From positions 248,001 through 312,000 of the forward strand of contig JAENRS010000022.1 in assembly GCA_018466975.1 (NCBI GenBank): DNA of 64,000 bases. Direction: 5' to 3'. This document shows positions 1 through 12,313 of the stretch, piece after piece; positions within the stretch are counted from its first letter, which is position 1, and each line of letters begins with the position of its first letter. The notes under the pieces are model-generated. The model made no database searches. It saw only the letters and a program-made list of their open reading frames with translations, and was not told the DNA's origin. The position numbers and the translations under genes are program-made. This DNA is from Sparassis latifolia. Lineage: Eukaryota > Basidiomycota > Agaricomycetes > Polyporales > Sparassidaceae.

Positions 1-736
1 GGTGTATTCACCTAGTGTCGACCCTCGGTCTTGGTGTCAACGACGTGAGGACATGGTGGGGTTGCATTGAGAGCCGTCCGCAGCGATTTCATGGCATTTG
101 GACAGCGACCGGTTGAAGCGGGAAGTGCCTCAACTCGAGGGTGTGCTTCCTCGAGAACGTGTACGAGCACGGCGAATTGCGGTAGGCGCATGGCTTCTCC
201 TCACGGAGCCGATGATTCATGGTTGCGTTTCGTCTTCATTCTTCATCCTTCATCCAACTTGAACGCCGTCCACGATAACTGCCACCACTGTACGCAATCT
301 GCCGGCGCTCTTTGCGCACCTTCAAGACGGCTGCTGGGTGGACAAGAAAGACCCGTTGAAGCCCTGCGCAGACGACGCGGGCCTGTCCGGTTGGGGAGGG
401 AGGAGAGGTCGGAGGGGTCGGATGGGAGTTGGTTGGGGAAATGGAGCTCGAGGGACGTGGGGACCGCACTACGGCCTACAGCGCCACCCCCGCGTCTGTC
501 CGCATCTCCGCAGAAGTGTTCCGTTCCGTGAATTTGACGAGGCGATGCGGGGCTGGCTGGGTCGTCGACAGACGAGGGTTGGTGCCCCGCGGACTAGCTG
601 GGCGGCTATGTCTTCGCTAGGGGCGCCGGCGAGATCTCGTGGTCACGCGCCGCCGATTAGGTCTGCGATCGCGAGACCGGTTATATACCGTGCCCCTCTC
701 AGCAGTGTCCATCATCCTGTCCCCCGTCTGCCCACC
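1..736. other. Upstream region of the acetyl-CoA synthetase gene
   Basis: No gene is supported here. The overlapping open frames are GC-driven, resemble no family, and run straight into the promoter and start of the next gene. The region probably holds the acetyl-CoA synthetase promoter and 5' leader. Confidence 0.6.
682..687 (+). promoter_or_regulatory. TATA box of the acetyl-CoA synthetase gene
   Basis: TATATA lies 50 bp upstream of the ATG at 737, a plausible core-promoter position for a highly expressed fungal gene. No transcript start was observed. Confidence 0.5.
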
Positions 737-3514
737 ATGGCCGACAACGACGTACCAGTGCACGAGCCTGTCCCCACACACCCCATTGCCCCCCGCCTCA
801 AGAGCGGCCAGAAAAAACCCCACGTTGGCCCTCATATCCACGCCTACAGGTTATTTTTTTCCCGCATCTTCCAGCCGGAGCTGCCGTGCCTGAACTTTTG
901 ATTCGGTAGGGAGCACCATGCGCAGACCGTCGGTCACGAAAGTGACAAGTGGTGGGCGCAGGTGAGCATCATTCACAAATTTTGCATTCGTCTCTGATGA
1001 TTCCGTGTGCAGATGGCGCGCGAGACATTGCACTGGGACCGGCCATTCCACACCGTCAGAGCCGGCTCCTTCGAGAACGGCGATATCGTTTGGTTCCCAG
1101 AGGGCGGCCTGAATGCATCCTACAACTGCGTCGACCGCTGGGCCTTCAAGCATCCGGACAAGGTACGCACCTCTTTTCCGCACTGTCTCCGCTTCTCGCC
1201 CCGACTTACACTCCTCGCAGACCGCGATCATCTACGAGGCTGATGAGCCGAACGAGGGCAGCCTTATCACCTACGCGCAGCTGCTCCGTGAGGTCTGTGG
1301 CATCGCGAACGTGCTCAAGTCTTTCGGCGTCAAGAAGGGCGACACGGTGTCAGTTTATCTTCCCATGACTTGGCACGCCGTTGCCGCCTTCCTCGCCTGC
1401 GCTCGCATTGGCGCCGTCCACTCCGTCGTCTTTGCCGGCTTCTCCGCCGAGTCCCTTCGCGACCGTGTCCAGGACTGCAAGTCCCGCGTGCTCATCACCT
1501 CCGACGAGGGCCGCCGCGGCGGTAAGTCTATTGCTACCAAGGTCATTGCGGATGCTGCCGTTAAGGAGTGCCCCGGCGTGGAGCATGTCCTCGTCCTCAA
1601 GCGCACCGGGAACGAAGTGCCCTGGACTCCCGGCCGCGACAAGTGGTGGCATGAGGAGATTGCAAAGGTGCCCAGCTACTGCCCACCTGAGATTATGTCC
1701 TCCGAAGACCCTCTTTTCATTCTCTACGTGAGCCTTGTGCACCTGGGGTTTTTATGCGTGGTACTGATGTTTTTTGTAGACTTCCGGTTCCACCGGCCGA
1801 CCCAAAGGTGTCGTGCACACGACCGGCGGGTATCTCCTGTGTGCGGCAATGACCGTAAAGTACGTCTTCGATGTGCACCCCGACGATAAGTTCGCCTGCA
1901 TGGCCGACGTTGGCTGGATTACCGGGCACACGTAGGTTGCATTCCCTTCCATTCCGGTTTCGCTTGCTTATCGGTTCCCAGGTATATCGTGTACGGCCCG
2001 CTAGCGAACGGCGTGACGACGACGGTCTTCGAGTCGACGCCAGTGTACCCGACCCCGTCGCGCTACTGGCAGACGGTCGACAAGCACGGCATCACACAGT
2101 TCTATTCGGCGCCTACTGCTATCCGTCTCCTGCGCCGCCTCGGCGACCACCACGTCAAGGAGCATGACCTAAGCACGCTTCGTGTACTTGGTTCCGTCGG
2201 CGAACCCATCAACCCCGAAGCGTGGCACTGGTACAACGACCACGTCGGCCGCAGACAGTGCGCAATCGTTGACACGTTCTGGTGCGTCCGGCGGTTTGCG
2301 TCGTGGGTTGGGGTAAGCTAATTTTGCGATAGGCAAACGGAGACTGGTTCGATTGTCGTGACTCCATTCCCGGGAGCCATCGAAACGAAGCCCGGCTCTG
2401 CGACGGTGCCCTTCTTCGGAATTGAGCCTGCGATCCTTGATCCCATGACTGGCGAGGTATGCGTCGCATGTCTTGGCCCTCGCTTTCTTGAATTGAATGC
2501 TCACGTCCTATGTAACACCGCTCGTAGGAAATTAAGGGCGAGAACGTCGAAGGCGTGCTTGTACTGAAGACCCCCTGGCCATCCATCGCACGCACAGTCT
2601 ATCAGGACCATAAGCGGTACGTTTCCTTTCCCCATCCCGCTACGCATGGAGTGAGCGCTGACGCGATCACGTGCAGGTACCTCGAGACGTACATGAAGGT
2701 CGGTCCTATTTGATCCTCGTATCTATTCCGAGTTTTCATGACGTGGTGTCCAGCCGTATCCCGGAGTATTCTATACGGGCGACGGCGCATCGCGGGACGA
2801 GCATGGGTATATCTGGATTAAGGGCCGGGTGGATGGTGCGTGGGCTCCTCATTCTTCTTCTCTTCTCTTCCTGTTGTTGCTTCTTCCGCGGTCGCCCCTG
2901 ACTTCTCCGTTTCTCGCTGCGCAGATGTGATCAACGTGTCCGGCCACCGCCTGTCTACTGCAGAAATCGAGTCCGCGCTTATCACCCATAACGGTGTCGC
3001 TGAGACTGCGGGTATGTGACCCATATCAGCCCCTGGATGAAATCTGACCTCCATTCTGTTCGTAGTTGTCGGCACTGCGGACGAGCTCACCGGCCAGGCT
3101 GTGCACGCGTTCGTCACCCTGAAGCCGTACGTCTCTCGTCAAGGTCTTCGTCGACGGATTGAGTACTGACGCACCTTGCAGGGAGTTCGCGTACGACCCG
3201 AACGATGAAGCGGGACTCTTGAAGGAGCTTGTTTTGCAAGTGCGCAAAGTGATCGGTCCCTTCGCGGCACCGAAGAGGGTGTACATCGTCCCCGATCTCC
3301 CCAAGACTCGCTCGGGCAAGGTGCGTTTCGTTACCCTTCCCTCTGACCTGGTGTCCGTTGACTGATGTGCCGTCTCGTACCCGGCGCTCTCCAGATCATG
3401 CGCCGCATAATGCGCAAGATCGTCGCGGGCGAAGGCGATCAACTCGGGGATCTCAGCACGCTGGCGGAGCCGGGTGTTGTCGAGATTATCAAGCAGAAGG
3501 TCGCCGGGAAGTGA
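737..3514 (+). CDS. ACS1: Acetyl-CoA synthetase (acetate-CoA ligase), multi-exon
   Basis: Cytosolic enzyme that activates acetate to acetyl-CoA through acetyl-AMP and feeds lipid synthesis, histone acetylation and acetate growth. The start [11 protein letters not shown] at 737 is followed by about ten short introns: 850-909, 962-1012, 1163-1220, 1728-1779, 1932-1981, 2282-2332, 2457-2527, 2617-2676, 2699-2753 and further ones to 3393. Spliced exons give the family blocks in order: WWAQ, the N-terminal [17 protein letters not shown] block, the AMP-binding loop [14 protein letters not shown] (about 1780-1825), [55 protein letters not shown], and the C-terminal [13 protein letters not shown] with the catalytic lysine that is acetylated in homologues. 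The expected length of about 650-670 residues fits a complete gene. The last exon ends QKVAGK at 3514. No missing key residue was seen. Confidence 0.95.
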
Positions 3515-4407
3515 GCGCACTGGCTGTGTGAGATGGCCGTTGATGCAGATTTATTGTGTCAGGGTATGATCTATGCCACCCATGTGCGGCGCGATGATTG
3601 AATTATGGTATTGGCTGATCATGGGTTGGATGGGTCCGAGGCGTCTGTTTATTGTACGTTGTTTGACTGTTGTGATACCAGAAGAGTATATATTGTGTAT
3701 CATGTCGTGTTGCGAGTATCGACCTTGAGTGTCCCATATGAACTAATCAGAGTCGGTTGTGCTCGGGTGTTACCGGAAGTTCCTTGCAGACATCGGGAAT
3801 TGGGACAATTGCGCGTTGTGACGAGAAACGGCTTGCCCGTATTTTTCTAGGAGTTTCAACAGAAGCTAAAACAAGAGTAACTAGACTCACCCAAAGAAGC
3901 GCTTTCTATGACTGAAGCTCCTGAGTAATCTTTATCAATATTGTTAGGACTGCATGCTCCCGACTACATAGATCAGATGGAAGTGGAGGTAAAAGATGCG
4001 TGGGGACATTCGAACAAGAGTGACAGCTTTATATACACGTCGCCCCCCCCCAACCGATCTGAGATCCAAAGAGCATCGGGCCCTGATTCGTTCGTTTGGT
4101 ACAGTAGGTGACGATGGGGAAGAGGAGATGACGTACCAGTGAGAAGTGGGAAAGACAAAAAGGGAAGGTGACTTTCCCAGTATGGCAATTCGTCACCGGC
4201 GTCTTTTCGCGGCGGAGAGAGCTTCGCATTCAGGTTAAATTAACGCAGAGCCTTTAAATTTGACACCCATATACTTGAGGACGTCTGTTTCCGTGAGGCT
4301 AATGCATAGATCCCTGCACCGTCAGACACAATATGTGTAACTCTACCACATCTGCATCAGCAGGTGAGTTGATACGAAAGTGCTCTGCGCCACGTGTACA
4401 AACAAGA
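3515..4407. other. Intergenic region between convergent genes
   Basis: This lies between the 3' end of the acetyl-CoA synthetase gene and the 3' end of the minus-strand TPR/DUF4470 gene. Short frames at 3605-3850 and 3973-4229 have no family features. It probably holds both 3' UTRs. Confidence 0.5.
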
Positions 4408-7400
4408 TTAGTACTCAGTGTACGGTAGAGTCCAATGACGGATAGTGAGCTGGGTACTGTGATATGGGAGAAACATGCAGGAACCTGAAGACCAGCACTG
4501 TGTAATCCATGCAGCCATACTACAGTGTTGGGAGCACCCGCTCACGCATCGTTGCCATCTCCGATGTACGTCCATCTCGAAATCGGGACAGGGCCCGTCG
4601 CTGCAGAACGGATGAACACAAAGAACGAGAGACCAAGCCAGCCGACTCACAAGGCTCGTAAATATCGACGCGATATGCGATCATATACCACTCCTCCCGA
4701 CGCATGCGCTCCACGCGCACGCGGCTCATCCGCCAGCGGATCGTCGCCCTCCAATCGACGCTCTCGAGTGACGTCAGCACGAACATGCTGCCCGGGGCCG
4801 GGTCCGCACGTCCCTCAAATATCGCAGGAATCGAGCTCACGAGCGAAGCGGCCCGTGACGCGGGCCCACGGAAGAACAACAGGTTGATGACGGGATCAAA
4901 CGGGCTCGTGTATGCCCATGGCGGGCGAGCGATGACGGGTGGCTCCGCCTCAGCCTCAAATAGCACTATGTCTTCGAGCGGCGGGAGCGGCGTGGCTTGA
5001 GTGGGGAGCGTGATGGGGAACGGGAGCCCCGCCTGCACTGTCGCGAGCAAGGTCTCGAGCTCGACGAGCCAGGGATCGAGCCGGAGGCGACGGCGTGACA
5101 CACGCCGGTGGGCGTCCGCGAGCGGGATAGGGTAGAAATCGCGATATGGGACGAGATCCGTGGCGATGCCGCCCGAGAGGATTCCCTTGAGGAATTCGGA
5201 GAGCCAGTGCGCGGGGAAGCCTACACGGTGGAGGTGGATGAGAAGCCCGACGAAGGCCGCTAGGTTGTGCGGCAGGCGGATCTTGTACGGTGCAGGTTTG
5301 CTCTTGCCGGGTACGACCGTGTACAGGAGTACACGGGTGAGCCATGTCGTAAGCTCCTCACGGGATGCCAGCTCGGAGAGCGGGCGAGGAAGCGGTTGAC
5401 TGCCCAGTGACAGTACCGCCATCACAGCCTCTTTACAAATTACTTTGCAGCCCAGGTACCGTGGTAAATCAGCAAACGTAAGAAGTGTGTAACTGCAAAA
5501 ACACTGTTCTATGAGAATGCAAGATCACATAGTGCGATGGACGCACGTGTAACAAAACTCCTCATCGCCATTCCAAGAGCCCGTATTGAGCAAGCAATTG
5601 GTCGCAGCCGCGGATTCCGCCTCGCAACGCAGGCTAGGAACAATGAATGCTGTCATATTCATCACGCCATGCGTATAATCCCTGCACTGAACGTTGAATA
5701 AAAAACACATAGCACCGATGACCGAAGCCACTTACTGTACATTGCTGAGCCACATACGCGTGTACAATCTTGGGAAGGAGTCCGGGCGCGTGTGATCAAC
5801 CTTCAACGTCATCTTTGCCAGCTCTTCTGTAATGCCGCCCACCAAAAACTCCAAAGTGATGTGTCTCGTCAAAGCTTTGATAGCCTCTGCAACAGCGCCA
5901 AAGAACGTGGAGGAGGTCTGGAATGCGCGCGCATCGTTTTCTCCCTGGGTAGCCTTGGCGTCGAGCTGGAGACGCTTATTGAAAAGGTGGAACATCTCGA
6001 TAGGCCCAAACGGATCCATGTCTAGACTTGGGTATCCAGTGGGGCACCACGCAGTGTTCTCAGTGAAGTCATTGTCCTTGCAGGGTACGTCAGTATATCC
6101 GGTAGAGATATATGTCGGAATGATCTCACAAAGAGCGTGATGTTTACTTCCCAATCGTTCTTGATGTGGTTCGTGAGCTGCATATGCGCGATATCAGAGC
6201 CGTGCGCCCAAGAACGGTGAGCATAACTACAAGCCTTTTTCTTTGCAGCTTGCGACTGCTTAGAGCCAGCCTTCGCAAGACGAAATGCTTCGTCGAACCC
6301 AGCATGGCGCTTGCGCAGCTCGGATGGAGGGAAGAACACCTTCGTCCTCTTGTACCACTTCTGCTCTCCAGTGAGCTTCTTCGACTGGTCCTCGAATCCA
6401 TCCATCATGACGTCCACAAGTTTCTCATGGTGGTCCTTCACGAACTTGCGAGCCTCCGCGGCGGTCACGTTTCGCGGGAGGAACGGCGCGTTCATCAGTT
6501 CCTTGTCAGGCATATTGTTCAAGAAGCTCGAGATGACAGCGCGTTGGCCTTCGCTCTTGTTTGTGACCATGTCTTTAAATGTTGAGCCCATCCCGGGCGC
6601 GGACAATAGTTCGGCGCTGCTCTCCCCTGGTACGACATAGTCATGAGCTTCCAGAATGCCTGTCGTCGTTTTGTTGATAGGTAGTGCCCAGTAGTCGAGA
6701 ATGGTTAGTATGCCTGGGATCGAATCCTTGACCACGTATATCCAGGGCGGTAGACGAGGAGGCGCCTCAGAGAGTCGGCTTCGCAGATCTCGTACCACTT
6801 GTTTCAATCTACGAACGAGAGGTCAGCAGGTAGCAAGGAAGGACAGACCGACCAACCGCTCCAAGCAATAGCGCGGCATAACGACACCAGCAAACGTATA
6901 CATGAGAGTCGCACGAATCTCTGTCTGAGCAGTGGAATCAGTGCATTCCATAAGCTCGTTCACGAGCATGAAGATGCACAAGTCGCGGGCGAGCATGGCA
7001 GGATGGATGTCCAGCAACGTCATGTGGACGTGGAGCTTGGAGCGCTTTGGTTTGTTCAGCTTCTGGAAAGCATGGTGCAACCCGATGAGGCTACCATGGA
7101 TATGGCGCGCTGTAAAAAGACAAGAATTGATACAATGGGACTTCCAATCAGAAGGAACGCGTACCATCGCCTACCCCTCCAAAGAAGAACGCAAGATTGG
7201 AGAGACGGTCAGAAGACAGGTCACTGAGCTTCAAGGGGTAACGATCGTGAGGGCCCCAGCCCTCCAAGATACTCATTACATCGTCCTGACCGATCTTTGA
7301 TGAAAGAATAGATTGAGATATGCGTAGAATCTCGTGTAAGAGTTTGCGCCTACAGAGTAGAACTCCAATGTAGGGTCCCTAGGAGAAGAACGTCAAAGAG

Positions 7401-8051
7401 ACTCCTGAATTAGATGTAAAGGGAGAACATACATTGTCTTCGTATAAATTGAGAAATGAGAAAACTTACTGAGAGATCTATGTGCTGCCACATCGTGTCC
7501 AGCAATGTCGGGCTCCATTTGTCTCCAGTCCTTCCAGACGCGAACAACTTCTTCAGATGCAGCGGCGTTAGAACTCGTGGAAGGTTGCTCGAGAGCTGTC
7601 TCTTCTACGTCCTTTGTATCAGTTACATGCTCCTCCAGAACTCCTTGAGAGATGGCGCCACTACGGAAGCCGTTGCACAAAGCCTTGGCGAGACGAATGG
7701 ACAACCGCAGAATGAGGTCCGGTTTGGAGTCGGAACGGGAACGCAGGAGCCTCCATGAACGCAGGATAGCATTCATCGAGCCCAAGTAGTCTCCCATTTC
7801 ATACAGAGCGGCGCTCAGGTTAGAGGGGTAGACAGGATCGCTTCGGTCCAATTTTTCCGCCTGCATGAAAACTGATGAGAGCGCTTGAAACAGGGTAATG
7901 GGTTTGTGTCCGACCTTTGCGTATAGCTTCGCAGCTCTTCAAGCAAAATTAGCCCAAGACGGGTGGGAATAAAATTCACGAACTCTGCCATGCTGCCAGC
8001 CTTGAAGGCGACATTGCCCTTGTCTTTGTAACCCGCTGCGCTCCCCTCCAT
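4408..8051 (-). CDS. TPR and DUF4470 domain protein, multi-exon
   Basis: Unknown function; this architecture is common in Agaricomycetes. The start is the ATG at 8049-8051. Short exons spliced over about 7990-7850 give a TPR-like helical repeat (YKDKGNVAFKAGSMAE, then AEKLDRSDPVYPSNLSAALY). A DUF4470 block follows at about 7110-6830, recognisable by HIHGSLIGLHHAF, KLHVHMTLLDIHP and ARDLCIFMLVNEL. A long helical region (6807-6022) contains WIYVVKDSIPGILTILDYW and lysine-rich stretches. The last large exon is 5425-4620, with repeated short introns between. The C-terminal exon after the donor near 4655 is ambiguous; it ends at about 4520 or 4408 depending on the acceptor. No MYND finger was found, although some relatives carry one. 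The gene is divergent from the FAD oxidoreductase gene (895-bp gap). TPRs suggest a protein-protein scaffold role, which is inference only. Confidence 0.8.
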
Positions 8052-8946
8052 TTCACACTATGCTAGTCTTGTTTCAAGTTGAAGCAGAGGAAGGATAAGC
8101 AGTTGAGGTAAAACGTCAAGTCGTTGAAGCTCGCGGTTCTAGAAGCCAGGTGACAGTATCGACGCGTCCGTGTACGCGTTGTTTGGCGTTGTGTAAACGT
8201 CAAAATCACAAAATTCATTCAAAACTCGGTTATTGCACACGCTCTATTACCTCTCGATATGACAATTGCGTATCAAAGTAATGTGTTGTGTGCTGTTACT
8301 GAACATACAATGCGTTGAATGCATGCGAGTGCGTGGCATACTTGACAGGTATGTACGTAGCCAGCGAAGAGTGTCGGACAGTTCCTCACGCCAGAACTCC
8401 TCTGAATTTCTATCACGCCGTACGTACGCATCTGCTTTCTTTTTCTCGTCTTTGCCTAGTAGAAAAAAACGTCTATGGTCGATCCGAACAAAAATCCACA
8501 GTGAGCTCGTGCTGGTCTTGGCTTTAAGATTCTTATTCACCCACAGTCAGGTCACGACAAATTGAACGTCGTTCAGGTGCATAATCTGTCCTGCAAAAAC
8601 CAAGTGACCGTGTACAACTTGATTAGATGCTCGGACAGCATCCCATCTAGTTATATAAAGCCATGCGGGTCTTGCGTAGCGACAAAGAATTCCTATAGCC
8701 TCGAGCAAAATCCACCGTCCACTGCATCGATAAGTTCAGTTTGTCCTTCAAATTCCATCGATGCAGAATCATATGTTCAGCGCTTTGCCGGATGGTTATC
8801 CACTCACCGGCAAATCCGGCCCGTTGTCGCCGGCCCGCCTCGACGTCGTCATTGCTCTTCGTCTGAGCCTGCAGGCACACCAATCTGATCTCTCCACAGA
8901 CCGCCCCGCCCGCTTGACAAGAGACTTCCCGGGCGCTGCAGTGACC
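8052..8946. other. Divergent intergenic region
   Basis: Upstream of both the TPR/DUF4470 gene (-) and the FAD oxidoreductase gene (+). Open frames at 8247-8565 occur on both strands and match no family. It should contain two promoters; no convincing TATA box was singled out. Confidence 0.5.
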
Positions 8947-10255
8947 ATGGCCTCCCCATCCGACCCCGCGACACGCAACATCGTCATCATCGGCGGAGGC
9001 ATCATCGGCTGCACCACCGCTTTTTACCTCGTGTCGCACCCGCTCTTCGCGGCGGAGTCCACCCGAATAACGCTACTCGAGGCCTCCGAGCATGGCGTCG
9101 CACAGGGCGCCTCGGGCAAGGCAGGGGTCTCGTCGCGAAATGGGCGTACCCGAAGGAATTAGTGAACGTCTCCTTCCCGGAACACGTCCGGCTCGCGCAG
9201 GAATACAACGGAGCCGAGCGATGGGGCTGGCGGTTCGTGGGCTGCGGCAGCTGGGAGGGGCGCGGTGAGGCCGTCAGCGATGACGCCGGGACCGGCGTGG
9301 GCGCAGGGGAAACGCAAGAGCCTGGAGAAGACCGTCGGCTTGGATGCGGACTGGAGCCAAAAGAAGCGGGAGGCGACGGGCCTCCCGGACGACCTCTTGT
9401 GGGTAAAGGCCGAGCTGACGGAGGCGTACTCGCCCATGGCACCCGCCAAAGCGACCGCCCAGGTCCACCCGTACCTTTTCACGACAAGCATGCTCGAGCT
9501 TGCCAAGCAGAGGGGGGTCGAGTATATTTCCGGGAAAGCGACCGCAATAAATGTCGACAAGTCCACGGGGCGCGTCTCCGGTGTCACCTACACGGATTCG
9601 GCATTAGCGAACCAGACGATACCTGCGACGCACGTCGTGCTAGCCGCGGGCGCGTGGTCTCCAAAAATTCTCCCGGCCCTCCCCATCGTCGGCACCCGCG
9701 CACACAGCATCACGATCCGTCCCCAGTCGCTGGTGACGATCTCCCCGTACGTGCTCTTCACGGAAATCCAGTTCCGGTCCTCTGTCCGAGGCAGGCTGCA
9801 GCAGGTCAGCCCGGAAATCTACGCACGGCCAGACAACGAGGTCTACTGCTGCGGCCCAGGGGACGATTCCGCCGTACCAGACACGGTAGACGACGTGCAG
9901 GTAGACGAGAACGCGTGCGAGAGCATTCGCGAGCACGTCGCCAGTATCTCGAACGAGCTCAGGGAAGGCACGGTGGATAAACGCCAAGCCTGCTTCCTGC
10001 CTGTCGTGGGCTCTGGCGGGGGGCCTATCGTCGGCGAGGCTACGGGAATCGCGAAGGGGCTGATCATCGCGACCGGGCACACCTGCTGGGTACGTGTCGG
10101 CTCTTCGTCGCGTCCAGATATATTGACGGTGCTGGCTTGCGTGCTAGGGCATATCCAACGCGCCGGGGACGGCGAAGGCTCTCACGGAGCTGATCATGGA
10201 GGGAAAAATCAGCTGTGCAAATTTAGCGAAGCTGCAGCCTGGCGTGTATATTTGA
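8947..10255 (+). pseudogene. TDA3-like FAD-dependent oxidoreductase with frame disruptions
   Basis: D-amino-acid-oxidase-like fold of the fungal TDA3 type. The start MASPSDPATRNIVIIGGGII carries the FAD-binding Rossmann motif GGGIIG. GASGKAG is the expected second block. At about 9120-9133, in a run of four G, the coding frame shifts by one base: the following block LVAKWAYPKELVNVSFPEHV reads only in another frame. Between about 9235 and 9280 the frame returns to the original one, from EKTVGLDADWSQKKR onward. The rest is open: TAQVHPYLFTTSM, THVVLAAGAWSPKILPALP, RAHSITIRP, PEIYARPDNEVYCCGPGDD. An intron at 10090-10147 (58 nt) restores HTCWGISNAPGTAKALTEL, and the protein ends LAKLQPGVYI at 10255. 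Either this is a young pseudogene or the G/C-rich runs were mis-assembled. The otherwise intact C-terminal half favours the second reading. Confidence 0.75.
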
Positions 10256-10922
10256 CTGTGGGCTTCATGGACCCCAATGCTTACTTAGAATATTATGCAT
10301 ACGGACAGACTGGATGTACCCACCTCGTATTCCGAATTTAAGGAGCGGATTTATGGTGGTGGTGAGAGAACGGGGAAAATGGCGGCGCCGTGGAAGTTGA
10401 ACGCACCTTAGATTCGGACTCTTTTGAACGTCGTCTACCTAATACGCGCCGCGCGAGCCATTGGGTCCCTCCTGCCCCCTTCTCCCAGCGCGGCCTTAGC
10501 GCCGTTGGCAGATGTAAAATTCCACAACGTTGTTTCCCTTGATCCTATCCACGACATGAGGCTCTAAAACATAACAACCGTTGAGATCAATGGCATGAGG
10601 CTCATCGTCATCTACTACGGCCGTCCCCAGCGTAGTTGTGTGGCTGCAACTACATAATCGCTGGATGATTGTGACCAATCGTTGACATGAAATTCGAGGC
10701 AAGTATTTGTAGCACAGAAAGTCAGGATCGCCTGGAAATCACGATATGCACAGGGTATGTATTGCATTAGAGGGATGGTAAACCAGCTAGCTATGTCCAA
10801 TCATCGCGCACTACATGGGGGCTACAACTAAGCGGAGACTAGAGTAGATAACACGAGCTCAGTGCGTAGAATAGGTGAGATGTCGTAAGTCCGCGTCATA
10901 CCACAACGTACTTTTTACGTGC
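10256..10922. other. Intergenic region between convergent genes
   Basis: Lies between the 3' ends of the oxidoreductase (+) and the first Clp1-like gene (-). Only short unsupported frames are present (10496-10800). Nothing else was recognised. Confidence 0.5.
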
Positions 10923-12053
10923 TCAGCTCACATCCGAGTCCGGCTCCGAATCGACGTTGCCAGCGTCCGGCGGCACGACACGGCGACGCGCGCGTATCCT
11001 CCGCGCCTCCGCAGTGACGTTCCACGCGGTGTGCACCATGTCGACGACGGCCGCGTCCGTCGGCGCGAGCGCGAGGACGTTGCGCCACAGTCCCTGATTG
11101 TGCGCAACGTACTGCAGCATCTCCTCGTCCGAGCACAGGTGCGCCATCGCTTCTGCCATCGCCGCGGCCGCCGGGAACTCTTCGATCACCGGCGTCGGCA
11201 GGAGGAACGTCGCGAGGAGCCCGGTCGGCGTGCGCGGCGCGCGGCGCGGGTGTGGGCTCGCGCTCCTCCGCCTGCTCGAGCCGCGCCGCGCACCTGGCTG
11301 TGGGACCAGGTGGAGGCCCAGGCCGAACAGCAGCAGGAGCGGGATGGAGGGCGGATGCGGCGCGCGGAGGGGGATCGCGGGCAGGGTGACGAATTGCGAG
11401 CGCGACGCGGCGTCCCATTCTGGGACGGGCAGCGTCGACCCGGGAACACAGAGCTCGGCGGAGGTCTGTCCGATGTCGTTCTCGAATTTGCGGGAGAACT
11501 GGTCGGCGTTGATCGGCAGCGCGGGTGCGGTGGTAGGGGACGAGCTGTCGCTCGAGGGCTGTGGAGTCTCGCTTCCGAGCACTACGAGGGCGTGTGTGGG
11601 CATGTGTGCGTCTTGGAGAACCTGCATGTCAACCGTCGGGGGACGGTGCCATCTGGCTCCAATTGAACGGTCGTCTTTTCGACGTTGTATTCGTGACATA
11701 GCACTCTGCGAAGGGGGGGACGCAGTCAGGAAGGGAAATTTCCAGGCGTGTGACAGGAAAACCAGATAAACGACGTACTCATGAGGATCATCGAACGGTT
11801 GTTTGAGTACTACGGGATATACAGAGGAAGAGAGTGGTGGTTCGTGCAATTCTGGAGGCTGTAATAAAGAGCGACTCGGGCTGGCTGGATCCGGGGGAGA
11901 CGACGGGGAGAGGGGAAGAAACGGTGAGCGTGGCGACCTTTGTCGCGGTGAAGCTTGCATAGGCACTCCCCTATGCATGGAGGGGACATACAGTAGATCA
12001 CGATCAGAGCTAGTCCCCAGGGAAAGAGTTGGCCCCAAATATTCGTCACGCAC
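10923..12053 (-). CDS. Clp1-like protein, copy 1
   Basis: Likely member of the basidiomycete Clp1 family. Clp1 of Coprinopsis cinerea acts below the A mating-type genes and is needed for clamp-cell formation. The assignment rests on parallels with copy 2 (13825-14966): MPTHALVVLG matches MPTHMLAIHD, FVTLPAIPLRAP matches ITIPVVPLGVP, TPTGLLATFLLP matches HTRLLAALMP, and HNQGLWRNVLALAPTD matches VNGVWRNACALQVLD. The open frame runs the whole span, but a GT...AG intron at 11704-11778 is exactly 75 nt. Splicing it and retaining it therefore both keep the frame, changing the protein by 25 residues. The start could be the ATG at 12053 or an internal one (MHRGVPMQASPRQ region). The C-terminus is arginine-rich, then acidic (SEPDSDVS). 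The protein is more diverged than copy 2 and has a proline/serine-rich N-terminus. Nuclear action is inferred from the family. Confidence 0.6.
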   Translation of the reverse strand: MRDEYLGPTLSLGTSSDRDLLYVPSMHRGVPMQASPRQRSPRSPFLPLSPSSPPDPASPSRSLLQPPELHEPPLSSSVYPVVLKQPFDDPHEYVVYLVFLSHAWKFPFLTASPPSQSAMSRIQRRKDDRSIGARWHRPPTVDMQVLQDAHMPTHALVVLGSETPQPSSDSSSPTTAPALPINADQFSRKFENDIGQTSAELCVPGSTLPVPEWDAASRSQFVTLPAIPLRAPHPPSIPLLLLFGLGLHLVPQPGARRGSSRRRSASPHPRRAPRTPTGLLATFLLPTPVIEEFPAAAAMAEAMAHLCSDEEMLQYVAHNQGLWRNVLALAPTDAAVVDMVHTAWNVTAEARRIRARRRVVPPDAGNVDSEPDSDVS

Positions 12054-12313
12054 CTCGTGTTAACCGGAGAAATTTGCGGGATACTCCCTTAGATTAAAGT
12101 ATGAGTACAGCGGGGCGTTTGGAGGACGGAGAGCGACTTGGAACGCGACTGCAAGGGGGAGATATCTGTACTTTTTGGCCCCCCCACAGACGGTGTTCTA
12201 GCGTATGCACGCTGGAGAGGTCGATTTATGTGTTTGACAACCCGACCTTTTCGACATCCGTCAAATCGGGGCCGGATCTCCATACATAGCGGCCACGAGG
12301 CTGATCCACCTAC

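Noticed and set aside
67..901. Overlapping ORFs upstream of acetyl-CoA synthetase
   Set aside because: They cross the TATA box and start region of the real gene and look compositionally random.
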